Shown one piece after another: positions 9,054 to 18,357 of a stretch of DNA of 64,000 bases. Numbering within the stretch: the stretch's first letter is position 1; each line of letters opens with the position of its first letter. A program made the position numbers and the translations under genes. Below the pieces are notes generated by a model that worked only from the letters and a program-made list of their open reading frames with translations, was not told the origin of the DNA and searched no databases. Source of the DNA: Consotaella aegiceratis (GTDB lineage Bacteria; Pseudomonadota; Alphaproteobacteria; Rhizobiales; Rhizobiaceae). The stretch is from NCBI RefSeq assembly GCF_036541425.1, contig NZ_JAZHFT010000001.1, forward strand, positions 284,258-348,257, read 5' to 3'.

Positions 9054-9132
9054 CGGCCACCCCCTGTCGTCTTGGTTCTGCACTTCCACAAGAAGCGCCC
9101 CATGCATGAAACCTCGGGTTCGCGCGGCCCGC

Positions 9133-10326
9133 TCAATCGTCTTTGGTCAGGCCATAGCTGTCAAACGTCTCCCAGGTCGGCGTCATGTCGACGACCGAGC
9201 GGGTGCGGCGCGCCTCGTCCATCTTGAGGGCGGTCAGCCCGGCCTCCAGCGCGTCGAGCACGGTCACTTTCAGCGGCACGCCGCGGTCGATATAGGCGGC
9301 GATGTCGGCCGCCATCTGGTCGTCGGCGCCGTAGTGGTTGGCCCGGCTCGGACCGACATGGGCGTTCTCGGAGATCGTCTCGGCGGTGAACGCGTCGGTC
9401 AGCTTGAAGGTGTTGCGGATGAAATCGCCCTCGGCCATACCCTTGGTGCCCATGACGGCAAAGCGGCGAAATTCGTCCGGAACGTTCATGTTGGTGTGGA
9501 AGGTCATCGAGGCGCCGTCCTCGTATTCGACGATCGCGGTCTGATAGTCGACGATGTCGCCGTCGCTTTCGAAGTCGGAGTTGCCGCCGCCCCAGCGCGG
9601 CCGGAAGCTGTGCACCCGCCTGGCCTTGTCCGGCAGGAAGCGCTCGGCGATCGTATCGTAATCCGGCGCCACCTCCGGCCGGTTTTCCGGCACGAAGCTC
9701 TTGCGTCCGCCGAAGCTCGCCACGAATTTGGGGCGCCGCCCGACCACCCCCTGGTAAAGGTCGATGTCGTGGCAGCACTTCTCCAGCATGAAGCCGCCAG
9801 AGAACTGGGTGTAGCGGCGCCAATCGTGCATGAAGAAGCTGCCGTGATAGCCGCCGATATGCTCCGACGCCTCGATCGACACGATCGAGCCGAGCTGGCC
9901 CTTGGCCTGGGCCTCCTTGAGCATGACGTAGAGCGGCGAATAGCGCAGCACGAGACCGATCATGATGCGCCGGTGGCCGCCGTGATCGCGCAGCAACCCG
10001 AGCAGCTCGAAGGTCTCTTCCTCGCTGATCACCACCGGCTTCTCGGCGAAGATGTAGGGGATGTCGGCCAGGATGCCGGCGCGCAGGTGATCGAGATGCA
10101 TGTGGTTGGGCGAGCCGACCATCAGGAGCTCCAGCTCCTCGTGCCCGATCATCTCGTCGAGCGTATCGTAAGCGCGCAACCGCGTGCCGAGTTCGCCTTC
10201 GAGATAATCGCGCCCCGCCGGGGTCGGGTCGGCGAAGGCGACAAACTCGTAGTCCGGCTTCGCCACCTTGAAGAGAGCCGCCACGTGAGCCATGCGGGCG
10301 CCGAGCCCGACAATGCCAACTTTCAT
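9133..10326 (-). CDS. Gfo/Idh/MocA-family NAD(P)-dependent oxidoreductase
   Basis: A 397-residue protein with an N-terminal Rossmann fold (VGIVGLGARMAH) and the family EKP motif (AEKPVV, near residues 99-104), followed by the alpha/beta C-terminal domain with YHGSFFMHDWRRY. Members oxidise or reduce sugars and sugar acids using NAD(P). GGAG lies 9 bases before ATG 10326. It lies between a ROK repressor gene and a sugar ABC ATPase gene, so it probably modifies the sugar taken up by that system. The second glycine of the usual GxGxxG is followed by AR rather than a small residue, which does not argue against binding. The substrate cannot be named from sequence. Confidence 0.88.
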   Translation of the reverse strand: MKVGIVGLGARMAHVAALFKVAKPDYEFVAFADPTPAGRDYLEGELGTRLRAYDTLDEMIGHEELELLMVGSPNHMHLDHLRAGILADIPYIFAEKPVVISEEETFELLGLLRDHGGHRRIMIGLVLRYSPLYVMLKEAQAKGQLGSIVSIEASEHIGGYHGSFFMHDWRRYTQFSGGFMLEKCCHDIDLYQGVVGRRPKFVASFGGRKSFVPENRPEVAPDYDTIAERFLPDKARRVHSFRPRWGGGNSDFESDGDIVDYQTAIVEYEDGASMTFHTNMNVPDEFRRFAVMGTKGMAEGDFIRNTFKLTDAFTAETISENAHVGPSRANHYGADDQMAADIAAYIDRGVPLKVTVLDALEAGLTALKMDEARRTRSVVDMTPTWETFDSYGLTKDD

Positions 10327-10399
10327 CCGCGTTTCTCCAGACTCGTTGCGATCGAGGGTCCGGCAGCGGCGATCGGGCGCCGTGACGGCCTGTCGCGCA

Positions 10400-11575
10400 T
10401 CACAGGCGCTCCAGCCCGATGCCGAAGAGCTCCTCGTGCATATGATCGACGGCGACGCCCATGCCGCCGATCAGGGCGGCCCGGTTGCCGAACTTGCTGA
10501 TTTCGATGCGCGGCGGGTGCGGCGAGCAGCGAGGCAGGATGGCGCGGATGGCGTCCACCAGTTCCGCTCGGGCGCCGATGCTGCCGCCCATGATCACCAG
10601 TTCCGGATCGAGCATCGCGCCGATCGCGGCGATCGCCTGGGCGACCACGCGAGCGGTCTCCTCGATCGCGGCGATGGCCGCCGGCTCCCCCGCGTCGAAA
10701 GCCGAGAAGAGTTCTTCCACGGTGGCCCCTTCGGCGCCGCCGAACCCGGCATAGCGCTGGGCGATCGCCACGCTGCCCACCGCGGTCTCCAGCGTGCCCA
10801 GCGTAAAGCCGCGCGGGTCGAACGGATCGCCGCCGACCGGCAGATAGCTGATCTCGCCGGCTGCGCCACGGGCGCCGGACAACAGCGCGCCGTTGGCGAT
10901 GATCCCCATGCCGATGCCGGTGCCCAGCGCGACGAAGGCGAAATTGCCCACGCCCGTCCCGTGGCCGCGCCATTGCTCGCCGCGGGCTGCCAGGTTCACG
11001 TCGTTCTCGATGCGGATCGGCACCTGCAGCCGCTCGGCGAGCAATTGCGGCACGTCGATCGCGTCGATGCCCGGGATGTTGGGCGCCACGCCGATATGGC
11101 CGGTCTTGGGATCCAGCACGCCGGGCGTCCCGACGACGAGGAGGCGAAGATCGGCGATCGAGGCTCCGGCCTCCGCCATCAGGCCGCCGATGACGGCCTC
11201 GAACTGATCGACCAGGGCCGCGCCGCCGCGCCGATCGGTCGGCACCCTGGTCTCCGCGACGACCGTGCCGAGCAGGTCGCCCACGGCGGCCGCGATCTTC
11301 GTTCCGCCGAGATCGATGGATGCCGCCAGCCCCGCGCCAGCATTCAACTCATAGGTGATGGCGCTGCGTCCCGGTCGACCACCGGTCTGGCCACTCTCGC
11401 GCAGCCAGCCCTCCCCCGTCAGGTCGCGCACGACATCGGAGATGGTCTGCTTGGAGAGGCCCGTCTGCTTGGCGATGTCGGCGCGCGAGATCGCACCGTT
11501 GGCGAGCACGGTCCGGATGACCGCGTTGGTCGAAATCTTTCGTGCGATCGGCGTGTGCGTCAAGGAATGGGTCAT
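10400..11575 (-). CDS. ROK-family transcriptional repressor (NagC/XylR type)
   Basis: A 391-residue regulator: an N-terminal winged helix (ISRADIAKQTGLSKQTISDVV, split here as residues about 28-48) followed by a ROK sugar-kinase-like domain (DLGGTKIAAAVGD, then ENDVNLAARGE and GTGIGMGI). The zinc-binding Cys cluster found in most ROK kinases (CxCGxxGC) is absent; the region reads GGDPFDPRGFTLGTLE. This points to a pure sugar-responsive repressor without kinase activity. It is divergent from a glycosidase and importer operon and heads the operon that encodes their likely ATPase, so it probably controls both by binding the shared intergenic region. Confidence 0.9.
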   Translation of the reverse strand: MTHSLTHTPIARKISTNAVIRTVLANGAISRADIAKQTGLSKQTISDVVRDLTGEGWLRESGQTGGRPGRSAITYELNAGAGLAASIDLGGTKIAAAVGDLLGTVVAETRVPTDRRGGAALVDQFEAVIGGLMAEAGASIADLRLLVVGTPGVLDPKTGHIGVAPNIPGIDAIDVPQLLAERLQVPIRIENDVNLAARGEQWRGHGTGVGNFAFVALGTGIGMGIIANGALLSGARGAAGEISYLPVGGDPFDPRGFTLGTLETAVGSVAIAQRYAGFGGAEGATVEELFSAFDAGEPAAIAAIEETARVVAQAIAAIGAMLDPELVIMGGSIGARAELVDAIRAILPRCSPHPPRIEISKFGNRAALIGGMGVAVDHMHEELFGIGLERL

Positions 11576-11962
11576 CGCAGCGCCAGCATCTCCGACCCTT
11601 TCGTCAAGGATCCATACCTAATTCTGTCACAACCATGCCAATTCACCTGCAATAACGTGGGGTTGCAGCCGGATAATGGCGATTTTTCAGGGTCGACCTT
11701 AGGCTCTATCAGGAAGTTTGTCTACGACCTTGACAAAAGTTCTGCCGCATAGGTAGGCTTGCCTGATCGTTGCTCTTTTTAAAGGCTTTCTGCCGATGGG
11801 AATGGAGTCCGACAGGAACGAGATGCCGGGTCGATCGCGGCCGCATCGACCTCTCCTGCTCGCCGATCCCGTCGCTATCCCGACGAATGCCGCCCGGCCG
11901 AACCGCGCCCATCGCCGCGCGGTCTGCCATGACGCCCCCGGTCCGATGGGAGTGCCGGCGTC
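11576..11962. promoter_or_regulatory. Divergent control region, ROK repressor / glycosidase-importer operon
   Basis: No gene is seen in these 387 bases. A rightward promoter candidate has TTGACA at 11730-11735 and TAGGCT at 11754-11759 (18-base spacer). Its -35 box is embedded in an inverted repeat TTTGTC-N9-GACAAA (11717-11737), a sensible place for a repressor operator. AGGCTTGCCT (11755-11764) is a second small palindrome over the -10. I propose that the ROK protein binds here; the proposal rests on position and symmetry only. Confidence 0.4.
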
Positions 11963-13723
11963 ATGCTGAGCCCCACGCTGGACGGCCTGGTGGAGGGCCG
12001 CGATCCCCTTCTCCTGCCGATCATGGCGCCCCGTCTGCAAGCCGATTGTCGGCCGGACGGCGCGATCGACCTTGCGCTTTGGGGTACGGGCAGCCTGGGC
12101 CGGCTGCGGTTTTCGCCGCTCGCCGGTCCGTTCGTCTATGGCCCGAACCGGGTCGTCGCCAAAGACGGGGGCGTGTTCGTGGCGCAATCGAAACCGGTGC
12201 TCCTGATCAAAGGAGCCACGGCGAAGAGGCTGTATCCGGCCCGCCGGTGCGCCTGGTGGCATACGCCGCCCGCCGACGCCGCCAAGCCGCATGTCGCGAT
12301 CGAGGGCGGTCGGCAGATCGCCATGCTCGCCTGGGGCACGATCATCGCCGAGACCGAGGGCGGCGACATCCGGGTCGCGGTCGGCACCTCGCGCGAGGAG
12401 GCCGAGGCGGCGCTGGACCTTTCGAGCCAGGCGATCGTCGACGAGGCGAACGCCTATGTCGCCCGCTGCGACGCCATGCCGGACGCCGATCCCCTGTTGC
12501 GCAGCATGGTGGTGCAGGGCGTCCATGCCGCGCTCTCCAGCATTCGCCAGGACGAGCATGGCGCCTTCGCGGGTCTGGCGGCCGGGCAGGCCTACAGCGC
12601 GCCGGCCCGGACCTATTACCGTGACGGCTATTGGACGCTGCAGCCGCTGCTGACGCTTGCGCCCGATGCGGTTCGCGATGAAATCCGCCTCCTGGCCAAG
12701 GGGATTCAGCCCGACGGCGAAGCCCCGAGCGGCGTGATCCTCACCGGACCCGCGCAGACGGAGGCCTGGCAGCGCTTCGTCGCCCATTGCAAAGCCCACC
12801 CCGAAGAGCGGCGCGGCCGGGCCTTTCCGAGCTACCACAATCGCCCGCAGGATTGGTGGAGCGACCATTTCGACAGTCCGCTGTTCTTCGTCCTGGCCCT
12901 CGGCGACTATGTGCGCGCCACCGGCGACCATGCCGAAGCGATGCGGCATTGGCCGGTCGTGACCAGCGTCGTCGAGCGGTACCTCCGTCTCGCCGGTCCC
13001 GACAGCGTGTTGCCGCTGAAGCCGCGCAACGACAGGGACTGGGCGGACAATGTCTTTCGCGAAGGCCTGGTGTCCTACGATCTGGGGCTCTTCGTCGGTG
13101 CGTTCGACATGGTCGCCGAATTGGGTGCCGACCATGACCCCGACCTCGCCGAACGGGCCCGGCAGGTCGCGAAGCGTTCCCGCACTGAGATCGGAGACGG
13201 CCTCTTCGTTCCTGCTCGCGACGGCTATGCCGACTACGCCACGCCGGACGGCTTCGTCGAGGATCACCTGGTCATCGACAGCCTGACCCTGGCCCGCTAC
13301 GGCGCGATTTCCGAGGATCGCGCGCTCCGCCTGCTGAAGGCGATGGAAGCCACCCTGGAATCGCGCAACAATGCCGAACAGCCCTATGGCGACTGGGGCG
13401 TCCTGTGCGCCTATCCACCCTACAAGCGTCCCCGCGACCTGCGCGCCAAGACCGCCTTCGCCTTCCGCTATCACAACGGATCGGACTGGCCCTATTGGGA
13501 TGGGGTCTACGCCGAGGAACGGCTGCGCCGCGGGTTGGGAAACGTCCGCTACGCGCTGACGCGCTGGTGGCAGAGCTGCCTCGACAATGGCTGGGTCGGG
13601 CCCGTCGAATATTTCTCGCCGCCCTTCGGGCGCGGCTCGCTGCTGCAAGGGTGGAGCGCCATGCCGGCGGCCACCGCGCTCAAATACGGCCTCGCCGCCG
13701 TGAACGCCGGCGCGACGCCATGA
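11963..13723 (+). CDS. Six-hairpin (alpha/alpha)6 glycosidase-like protein
   Basis: A 586-residue protein resembling the glucosidase/trehalase-like (alpha/alpha)6 superfamily (GH63, GH78 and debranching-enzyme relatives). Seen features are an N-terminal beta-rich region (1-150), RDGYWT around D221 (a motif position used for the catalytic acid in related barrels), LKPRNDRDWADN, and RYHNGSDWPYWDGVYAEERL near the C-terminal third. I cannot assign a GH family number with confidence. No signal peptide is visible, so it is likely cytoplasmic and acts on imported oligosaccharide. GGGAG lies 10 bases before the ATG. It heads the plus-strand importer operon and faces a ROK repressor gene. Confidence 0.75.
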   Translation: MLSPTLDGLVEGRDPLLLPIMAPRLQADCRPDGAIDLALWGTGSLGRLRFSPLAGPFVYGPNRVVAKDGGVFVAQSKPVLLIKGATAKRLYPARRCAWWHTPPADAAKPHVAIEGGRQIAMLAWGTIIAETEGGDIRVAVGTSREEAEAALDLSSQAIVDEANAYVARCDAMPDADPLLRSMVVQGVHAALSSIRQDEHGAFAGLAAGQAYSAPARTYYRDGYWTLQPLLTLAPDAVRDEIRLLAKGIQPDGEAPSGVILTGPAQTEAWQRFVAHCKAHPEERRGRAFPSYHNRPQDWWSDHFDSPLFFVLALGDYVRATGDHAEAMRHWPVVTSVVERYLRLAGPDSVLPLKPRNDRDWADNVFREGLVSYDLGLFVGAFDMVAELGADHDPDLAERARQVAKRSRTEIGDGLFVPARDGYADYATPDGFVEDHLVIDSLTLARYGAISEDRALRLLKAMEATLESRNNAEQPYGDWGVLCAYPPYKRPRDLRAKTAFAFRYHNGSDWPYWDGVYAEERLRRGLGNVRYALTRWWQSCLDNGWVGPVEYFSPPFGRGSLLQGWSAMPAATALKYGLAAVNAGATP

Positions 13724-13932
13724 TGAAGGCGGCTCGGAAGACAGTGTCTGCCGTCCGCGCCGCCGCGCGTCGCGCGCTGAAAGAGATCGAAGCCATCGAC
13801 GGGCGGACGAGTTTCGCACGATACGCCGGCCCGCATATCGGAACGGCGCGGAAAACGACCGGCGCAGACGGCGCGAACGCGCCGGTCGGCAATACCCAAA
13901 CAGTGCCAACACCAACCGGGATGGGTAAGCCA

Positions 13933-15270
13933 ATGCTACGAGATACACTGCACCAGGTTCTGTCGCCGACGCTCAGAAAAGCGGGAACGGCGGCAGCCGC
14001 GATGGCCATCGGCCTCAGCCTGTCGGCTGCGGCTCGCGCGCAGACGCTCGATGTCTGGGACGACTACACCTTCGCCGAACAGAGCGAAGTCATGCAGCAG
14101 CTCAACGCCAACTTCGCAGAGGCTCACTCAGGCGTCACGGTCAATCGCACCCAGCGCACCTTCGACGACCTCGCGCTGACGCTGAAGCTCGCCGTCTCTG
14201 CCGGCGACGGACCGGTGGTCACCAAGGTGAACCAGGGCGTCGGCGACATGGGCACGATGGTCAAGGAAGGCCTGCTGATTCCCGTCGATCCCTATATCGA
14301 AAAATATGGCTGGGGCGAGCGCCAGTCCGACAGCGTGCTCGCACGCGACCGCTGGTCGAGCGACGGCGAGTTCGGCGTGGGCGATACCTACGGCATCTCC
14401 AGCCTCGCCGAGATGGTGGGCCTCTACTACAACGAGAAGATCCTGAAGGACGCCGGCGTCGAGCTGCCGATCAAGTCGTTCGAGGAGTTCAAGGCGGCGC
14501 TCGACAAGGTCAAGGAGGCCGGCGGCGCGCCCTTCATGATCGGCACGTCCAAGCAGCACATGGCGCTGCACATGCTGGCGGCGGTCAGCCAGGCCCATAT
14601 CGACGCCGCCGACCGCAAATCGCTGGACGATCTGGTCTATGGCCAGGGCGGCGACTGGAACACACCGGGCAATCTGGAGTCGGCCAAGCTCGTGCAGGAC
14701 TGGGCGACTGGCGGCTATTTCTTTCCCGGCTATCAAGGCATCTCGGGTGACGACGCGGTACAGCTGTTCATCGCCGGACAGGGCGCCTTCCTGATCTCGG
14801 GTACCTGGTACCTCGCCGACATGCAGAACAATCCCGACATCCACTTCATGCCGATCCCGGCGCCGGAGGGCGTCAAGGCGCCGCTGACGGTGGGCGGCGT
14901 CGACCTGGCCTGGGCGATCACCAGCCTCGCCAAGGAGCAGGACATGAAGGATCTGGCCGGCGAGTACATCAACTACATCGTCTCCGACGAAGCCGCGCTG
15001 ATCTGGGCCAAGGCCGGCTATCTGCCCGCCGTCTCGATCCCCGACGACGCCGACATCGAGGTCTCGCCGATCCTCAAGGAGGCGCTCGCCATGTGGAAGG
15101 ATCTCAACCGGAAGAACGCGCTCGGCCACTATCCCGACTGGGCGAGCCCGACGATGCTGAAGACCTTCGACGACAACACGCCGTTCCTGCTCTCGGGCGA
15201 CGAGACGCCGGACGCGTTGGTCGAGGCTCTCGACAAGGACTACCAGGCCTACATGGACAGCAAGAAGTAG
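13933..15270 (+). CDS. Sugar ABC transporter substrate-binding protein (CUT1)
   Basis: A 445-residue MalE-like binding protein with a signal peptide (basic TLRK, a hydrophobic Ala-rich core, cleavage near ARA-QT). The mature part opens with LDVWDDYTFAEQSEVMQQL, typical of CUT1 binders, and includes LISGTWYLADM and the LAWAITSLAK ligand-cleft region. Starts at 13921 (MGKP) and 13720/13723 (overlapping the glycosidase stop) are also open; I prefer 13933 or 13921 because the longer form puts about 70 Arg/Ala-rich residues before the signal peptide. It is followed by a hairpin and two permeases. The ligand is unknown. Confidence 0.88.
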   Translation: MLRDTLHQVLSPTLRKAGTAAAAMAIGLSLSAAARAQTLDVWDDYTFAEQSEVMQQLNANFAEAHSGVTVNRTQRTFDDLALTLKLAVSAGDGPVVTKVNQGVGDMGTMVKEGLLIPVDPYIEKYGWGERQSDSVLARDRWSSDGEFGVGDTYGISSLAEMVGLYYNEKILKDAGVELPIKSFEEFKAALDKVKEAGGAPFMIGTSKQHMALHMLAAVSQAHIDAADRKSLDDLVYGQGGDWNTPGNLESAKLVQDWATGGYFFPGYQGISGDDAVQLFIAGQGAFLISGTWYLADMQNNPDIHFMPIPAPEGVKAPLTVGGVDLAWAITSLAKEQDMKDLAGEYINYIVSDEAALIWAKAGYLPAVSIPDDADIEVSPILKEALAMWKDLNRKNALGHYPDWASPTMLKTFDDNTPFLLSGDETPDALVEALDKDYQAYMDSKK

Positions 15271-15286
15271 GGTCTGCACCGCTTGC

Positions 15287-15325
15287 CGGCCAAGGTGGCT
15301 CGCCCTTGCGACGTCAACTTGGCCG
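15287..15325 (+). terminator. Hairpin after binding-protein gene (attenuator or mRNA stabiliser)
   Basis: CGGCCAAG and CTTGGCCG pair perfectly across a 23-base loop, 17 bases after the binding-protein stop and before the permease genes. With no T-run it is more likely a 3' stabiliser or partial terminator that keeps binding-protein mRNA more abundant than permease mRNA. Confidence 0.4.
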
Positions 15326-15409
15326 ATCCGACATCTTCGATCGCATCGGTCCGGACGGCGTGCCTGTCTTGATGGCTCGCACGGCGCCCGGCCTTCCTGG
15401 AAGGATGGT

Positions 15410-16312
15410 ATGAAGCGCTCTCAGCTCGACAGCCGGACCGGCGGCACCGCCAGGAATCTGATCTACGTCCTGCCGGCGCTGCTTGTCTATGCGGCCTTCG
15501 TCTTCGTGCCGATCCTCGCGGCGCTCGGCATCAGCCTGACCGAGTGGAACGGCATCAGCATGCCGACCCTGGTGGGCCTGGGCAACTATCTCAAGCTGTT
15601 TTCGGACGAGCGGTTCTTCCTGTCGCTGCGCAACAACGCGGTGCTGATGCTGTTCTATTGCGTGCTACCGCTGTCGATCGGCATCGTGCTCGCCGCGATC
15701 CTGTGGCGCCTGCGGCAGCGCGAGCAGCTGGTTCTGCGCACCTTCCTGTTCCTGCCCTACATCATGCCCACCGCCGTGCTCGGCATCATCTGGGCGTGGC
15801 TCTACAATCCGGCCTTCGGCCCGATCAACCAGGCGCTCAAGCTGGTCGGCCTGGGCGCGATCGCCCTGCCCTGGCTCGGCGATTTCACCTTCGCCCTGCC
15901 CGCCGTCGGCATGGTCGCCTCCTGGTATTTCTTCGGCTTCTGCATGGTGGTCTTCCTGACCGGCATGCAGCGGATCGATCCGTCCCTGTTCGAGGCGGCG
16001 CGCGTCGACGGCGCCAAGGGGCTGCGCACCTTCTTCTCGATCACCCTGCCGCTGCTTCTGCCGGAGATCCGCATCGTTCTCCTTTTGACCGTGATCGCAT
16101 CGATCAAGAGCTTCGACCTCGTCTTCACGATGACGCGCGGCGGCCCGGCCAACACCACGCTCGTTCCCAACATCTACATGTACCAGCTCGGATTCCAGCT
16201 GAACCGCTACGGCTATGCCGCGGCCGTCGCCATCGTCGGCGCCATTCTGATCTTTGCCGTCAACTACGCGATCCACCGGCTGATCCGGCCGGCCGACGGA
16301 GGAGCCCGCTGA
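15410..16312 (+). CDS. Sugar ABC transporter permease, MalF-like
   Basis: A 300-residue inner-membrane protein with six predicted helices and the EAA loop FEAARVDGAKGLR. GGAAGGA lies just upstream of ATG 15410. It overlaps the next permease by one base (TGATG) and has no ATPase in its own operon; the ATPase encoded at 7914-9053 is the likely partner. Confidence 0.92.
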   Translation: MKRSQLDSRTGGTARNLIYVLPALLVYAAFVFVPILAALGISLTEWNGISMPTLVGLGNYLKLFSDERFFLSLRNNAVLMLFYCVLPLSIGIVLAAILWRLRQREQLVLRTFLFLPYIMPTAVLGIIWAWLYNPAFGPINQALKLVGLGAIALPWLGDFTFALPAVGMVASWYFFGFCMVVFLTGMQRIDPSLFEAARVDGAKGLRTFFSITLPLLLPEIRIVLLLTVIASIKSFDLVFTMTRGGPANTTLVPNIYMYQLGFQLNRYGYAAAVAIVGAILIFAVNYAIHRLIRPADGGAR

Positions 16313-17145
16313 TGGCGCACTCGGCAAGTGCCGGGCTGACGAAGCTGCCGCTTCGCATGGTCCTGTGGCTGTTCGCGCTGATGACGATGTTTCCGTTCGC
16401 GCTGCTGCTGCTCACCTCGATCAAGAGCCAGCCCGACCTTTTGCGCGGCGCCTTCGTGCTGCCCGACTATCCGCATTTCGAAAACTACTGGCACGCCTGG
16501 GTCGACGGGCATTTCAGCGTCTATTTCTGGAATTCCATCATCGTGGTCATTCCAGTGGTCGTCGTCAGCGTCTTCCTGGGAACGCTGGCCGGCTTCGGCT
16601 TCGCCTTTCTGAGCTTTCCGTTCAAGCGCACGGCCTTCGTCATCCTGACCATCGGCATGATGGTGCCGACCGAGGCCTTCATCATCCCGCTCTATTACGA
16701 GATGCGCACTCTGGGCCTGCTCAACGGCTACGCCGCCATCATCCTGCCGCAGGTCGCCATGTCGATGCCGTTCGCGACGATCTTTCTCGCCAGCGCCATG
16801 CAGCAGTTGCCGGGCGAGATCCTGGAAGCGGCGGTGCTCGACGGCGCCTCGCGCACCTACATCCTGCGGCGCGTCATCCTGCCGTTGATGGTGCCCGCCA
16901 TGTCGACGCTGGCCCTGTTCCTGTTCATCTGGACGTGGAACGAGTTTCTGATCCCGCTGATCCTGGTCAACGACGACGCTTATCGCACGCTGCCGATCGG
17001 CATGCTGTTCTTCCAGGGCCGCTATACGGTGAACACCCCGGTGCTCACGGCCGGAGCGGTTATCGTGATCGCGCCCCTCATCGTGACCTACTTGGCCTTC
17101 CAGCGGAAATTCATCACCGGGTTGACCGCCGGCGCCACAAAATAG
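16312..17145 (+). CDS. Sugar ABC transporter permease, MalG-like
   Basis: A 277-residue permease whose ATG overlaps the TGA of the preceding permease. It has six predicted helices, an EAA loop (LEAAVLDGASRTY) and the FQRKFITGLTAGATK C-terminus characteristic of CUT1 MalG-type subunits. It is the last gene of the plus-strand operon and is followed by a strong hairpin and a convergent gene. Together with the MalF-like permease and the binding protein it makes a sugar importer of unknown substrate. Confidence 0.92.
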   Translation: MAHSASAGLTKLPLRMVLWLFALMTMFPFALLLLTSIKSQPDLLRGAFVLPDYPHFENYWHAWVDGHFSVYFWNSIIVVIPVVVVSVFLGTLAGFGFAFLSFPFKRTAFVILTIGMMVPTEAFIIPLYYEMRTLGLLNGYAAIILPQVAMSMPFATIFLASAMQQLPGEILEAAVLDGASRTYILRRVILPLMVPAMSTLALFLFIWTWNEFLIPLILVNDDAYRTLPIGMLFFQGRYTVNTPVLTAGAVIVIAPLIVTYLAFQRKFITGLTAGATK

Positions 17146-17200
17146 ACAGCCGGGCCCGCCGTCCGGCATTGCCGGGCGATGGCATCAGGCGCAAAACGAG

Positions 17201-17226
17201 ACTGGGCGGCCCTGCGGCCGCCCAGT
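17201..17226. terminator. Strong hairpin between convergent operons
   Basis: ACTGGGCGGCC and GGCCGCCCAGT form a perfect 11-bp stem with a CTGC loop, placed between the permease stop (17145) and the convergent hydrolase stop (17264). It can serve both directions. There is no T-run, so termination efficiency is uncertain. Confidence 0.6.
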
Positions 17227-17263
17227 GTGTGCCTGCGTCCATCCGGGAGGGAGAAGAGGACGA

Positions 17264-18352
17264 TCAGGCTGCGACCCGGACTCCGGCAAGGCGCTCGACC
17301 AGGAGGAGCATTGCCAGCGCCTGGCCATAGGGAGCCGGGGTGTTGCGGATGCGGCGATAGAAGTCGAGGTCGTGGCCCATGGGCGTGCCGTCGGAGACAT
17401 CGGCGACGATGCCGTCCTCGCCGATCCGCTCGATCACGGCGCGAAACGCCTTCTCGGCGATCGGGCGGCAATCCTCCGGCAGCAGACCCTGCGCCATGCC
17501 GCGCAGGATGCCATAGGCAATGCCGGCGGTCGCCGAGGCCTCCACTGGCGAGGACTTGTCGTCGAGGAGCGTGGAGAACATGCCGTCCTCGTGCTGCATC
17601 CGGGCGAGCGAGCGGACCTGGGAACGCAGCACCGCGCCGAGATAGGCTCGGGTCGAGGCGGGCACGTCGTCGATCAGGAATAGGAGCTCGGGAATCGAGA
17701 CCGTGATCCAGGCGTTGCCCCGCGCCCAGAAGGCGTTGGCGAAGTTGTGCCGGCCGTTGAAGGTCCAGCCGTGATACCACAGGCCGGTGACGGGGTCGGA
17801 CAGATAGCGCGCATGGATCAGGAACTGATAGAGAGCCTGGTCGATCCAGTCCTGACGGCCGAACCGCTGGCCGGCCCGCGCCAGAAACAGGCAGGTCATG
17901 AACAGCGTGTCGTCCCAGAGTTCGCCGTCGTTCATGCGCTCCTTGACCACGTGCTGAAAGCCGCCGTCCTCGGTCTTGGCGAGGTCGTCGACCAGCCAAC
18001 CGGCCCAGTCGCGCACCAGCGCTTCCCAGTCCGGCCGATCGACATGATCGATGAGAATGCTCAAGGGGAGCATGGGCGAACTGGAGTTCACCTGTCTGGG
18101 CGGCAGGCCGCGGGAGATCTGCCAATCGTACCAGGCGGCGATCGACTCGATGAGCTGGCGGTCGCCCGACGCCTCGGCATGGCGGATCAGCCCGTAGAGG
18201 CCGACGCCCACCTCCCAGTCCCATTCGTCGAACTGGATGGTGAAGCCGCCTTCGGCGAGCGGAGCGGTTTCGTCCATGCCCTTGAGGCGCGCGAGGCCGA
18301 GGGCGACATCGGCTAGCAGGCGGGTGAGGCGGTCGGCATCGGCGATCGTCAT
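17264..18352 (-). CDS. Unsaturated uronyl hydrolase, GH105/GH88 family
   Basis: A 362-residue alpha/alpha-barrel protein. GH105 features are WDWEVGVGLYGL near the N-terminus, LWDDTLFM with D147 and D148 (the region of the catalytic Asp), and FWARGNAW. It should remove the 4,5-unsaturated uronic acid from lyase products by vinyl-ether hydration. No signal peptide is seen. ATG 18352 lies 5 bases after the stop of the upstream toroid-protein gene, so it is the last gene of the long oligopeptide-type transporter operon. The open frame continues upstream inside that gene but is not real there. Together with the upstream lyase-like gene this suggests that the operon degrades a uronic-acid polysaccharide. 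Confidence 0.88.
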   Translation of the reverse strand: MTIADADRLTRLLADVALGLARLKGMDETAPLAEGGFTIQFDEWDWEVGVGLYGLIRHAEASGDRQLIESIAAWYDWQISRGLPPRQVNSSSPMLPLSILIDHVDRPDWEALVRDWAGWLVDDLAKTEDGGFQHVVKERMNDGELWDDTLFMTCLFLARAGQRFGRQDWIDQALYQFLIHARYLSDPVTGLWYHGWTFNGRHNFANAFWARGNAWITVSIPELLFLIDDVPASTRAYLGAVLRSQVRSLARMQHEDGMFSTLLDDKSSPVEASATAGIAYGILRGMAQGLLPEDCRPIAEKAFRAVIERIGEDGIVADVSDGTPMGHDLDFYRRIRNTPAPYGQALAMLLLVERLAGVRVAA

Positions 18353-18357
18353 CGGTC

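Noticed and set aside
13720..13932. Earlier start for the CUT1 binding protein, overlapping the glycosidase stop
   Set aside because: It would place about 70 Arg/Ala-rich residues ahead of an obvious signal peptide.
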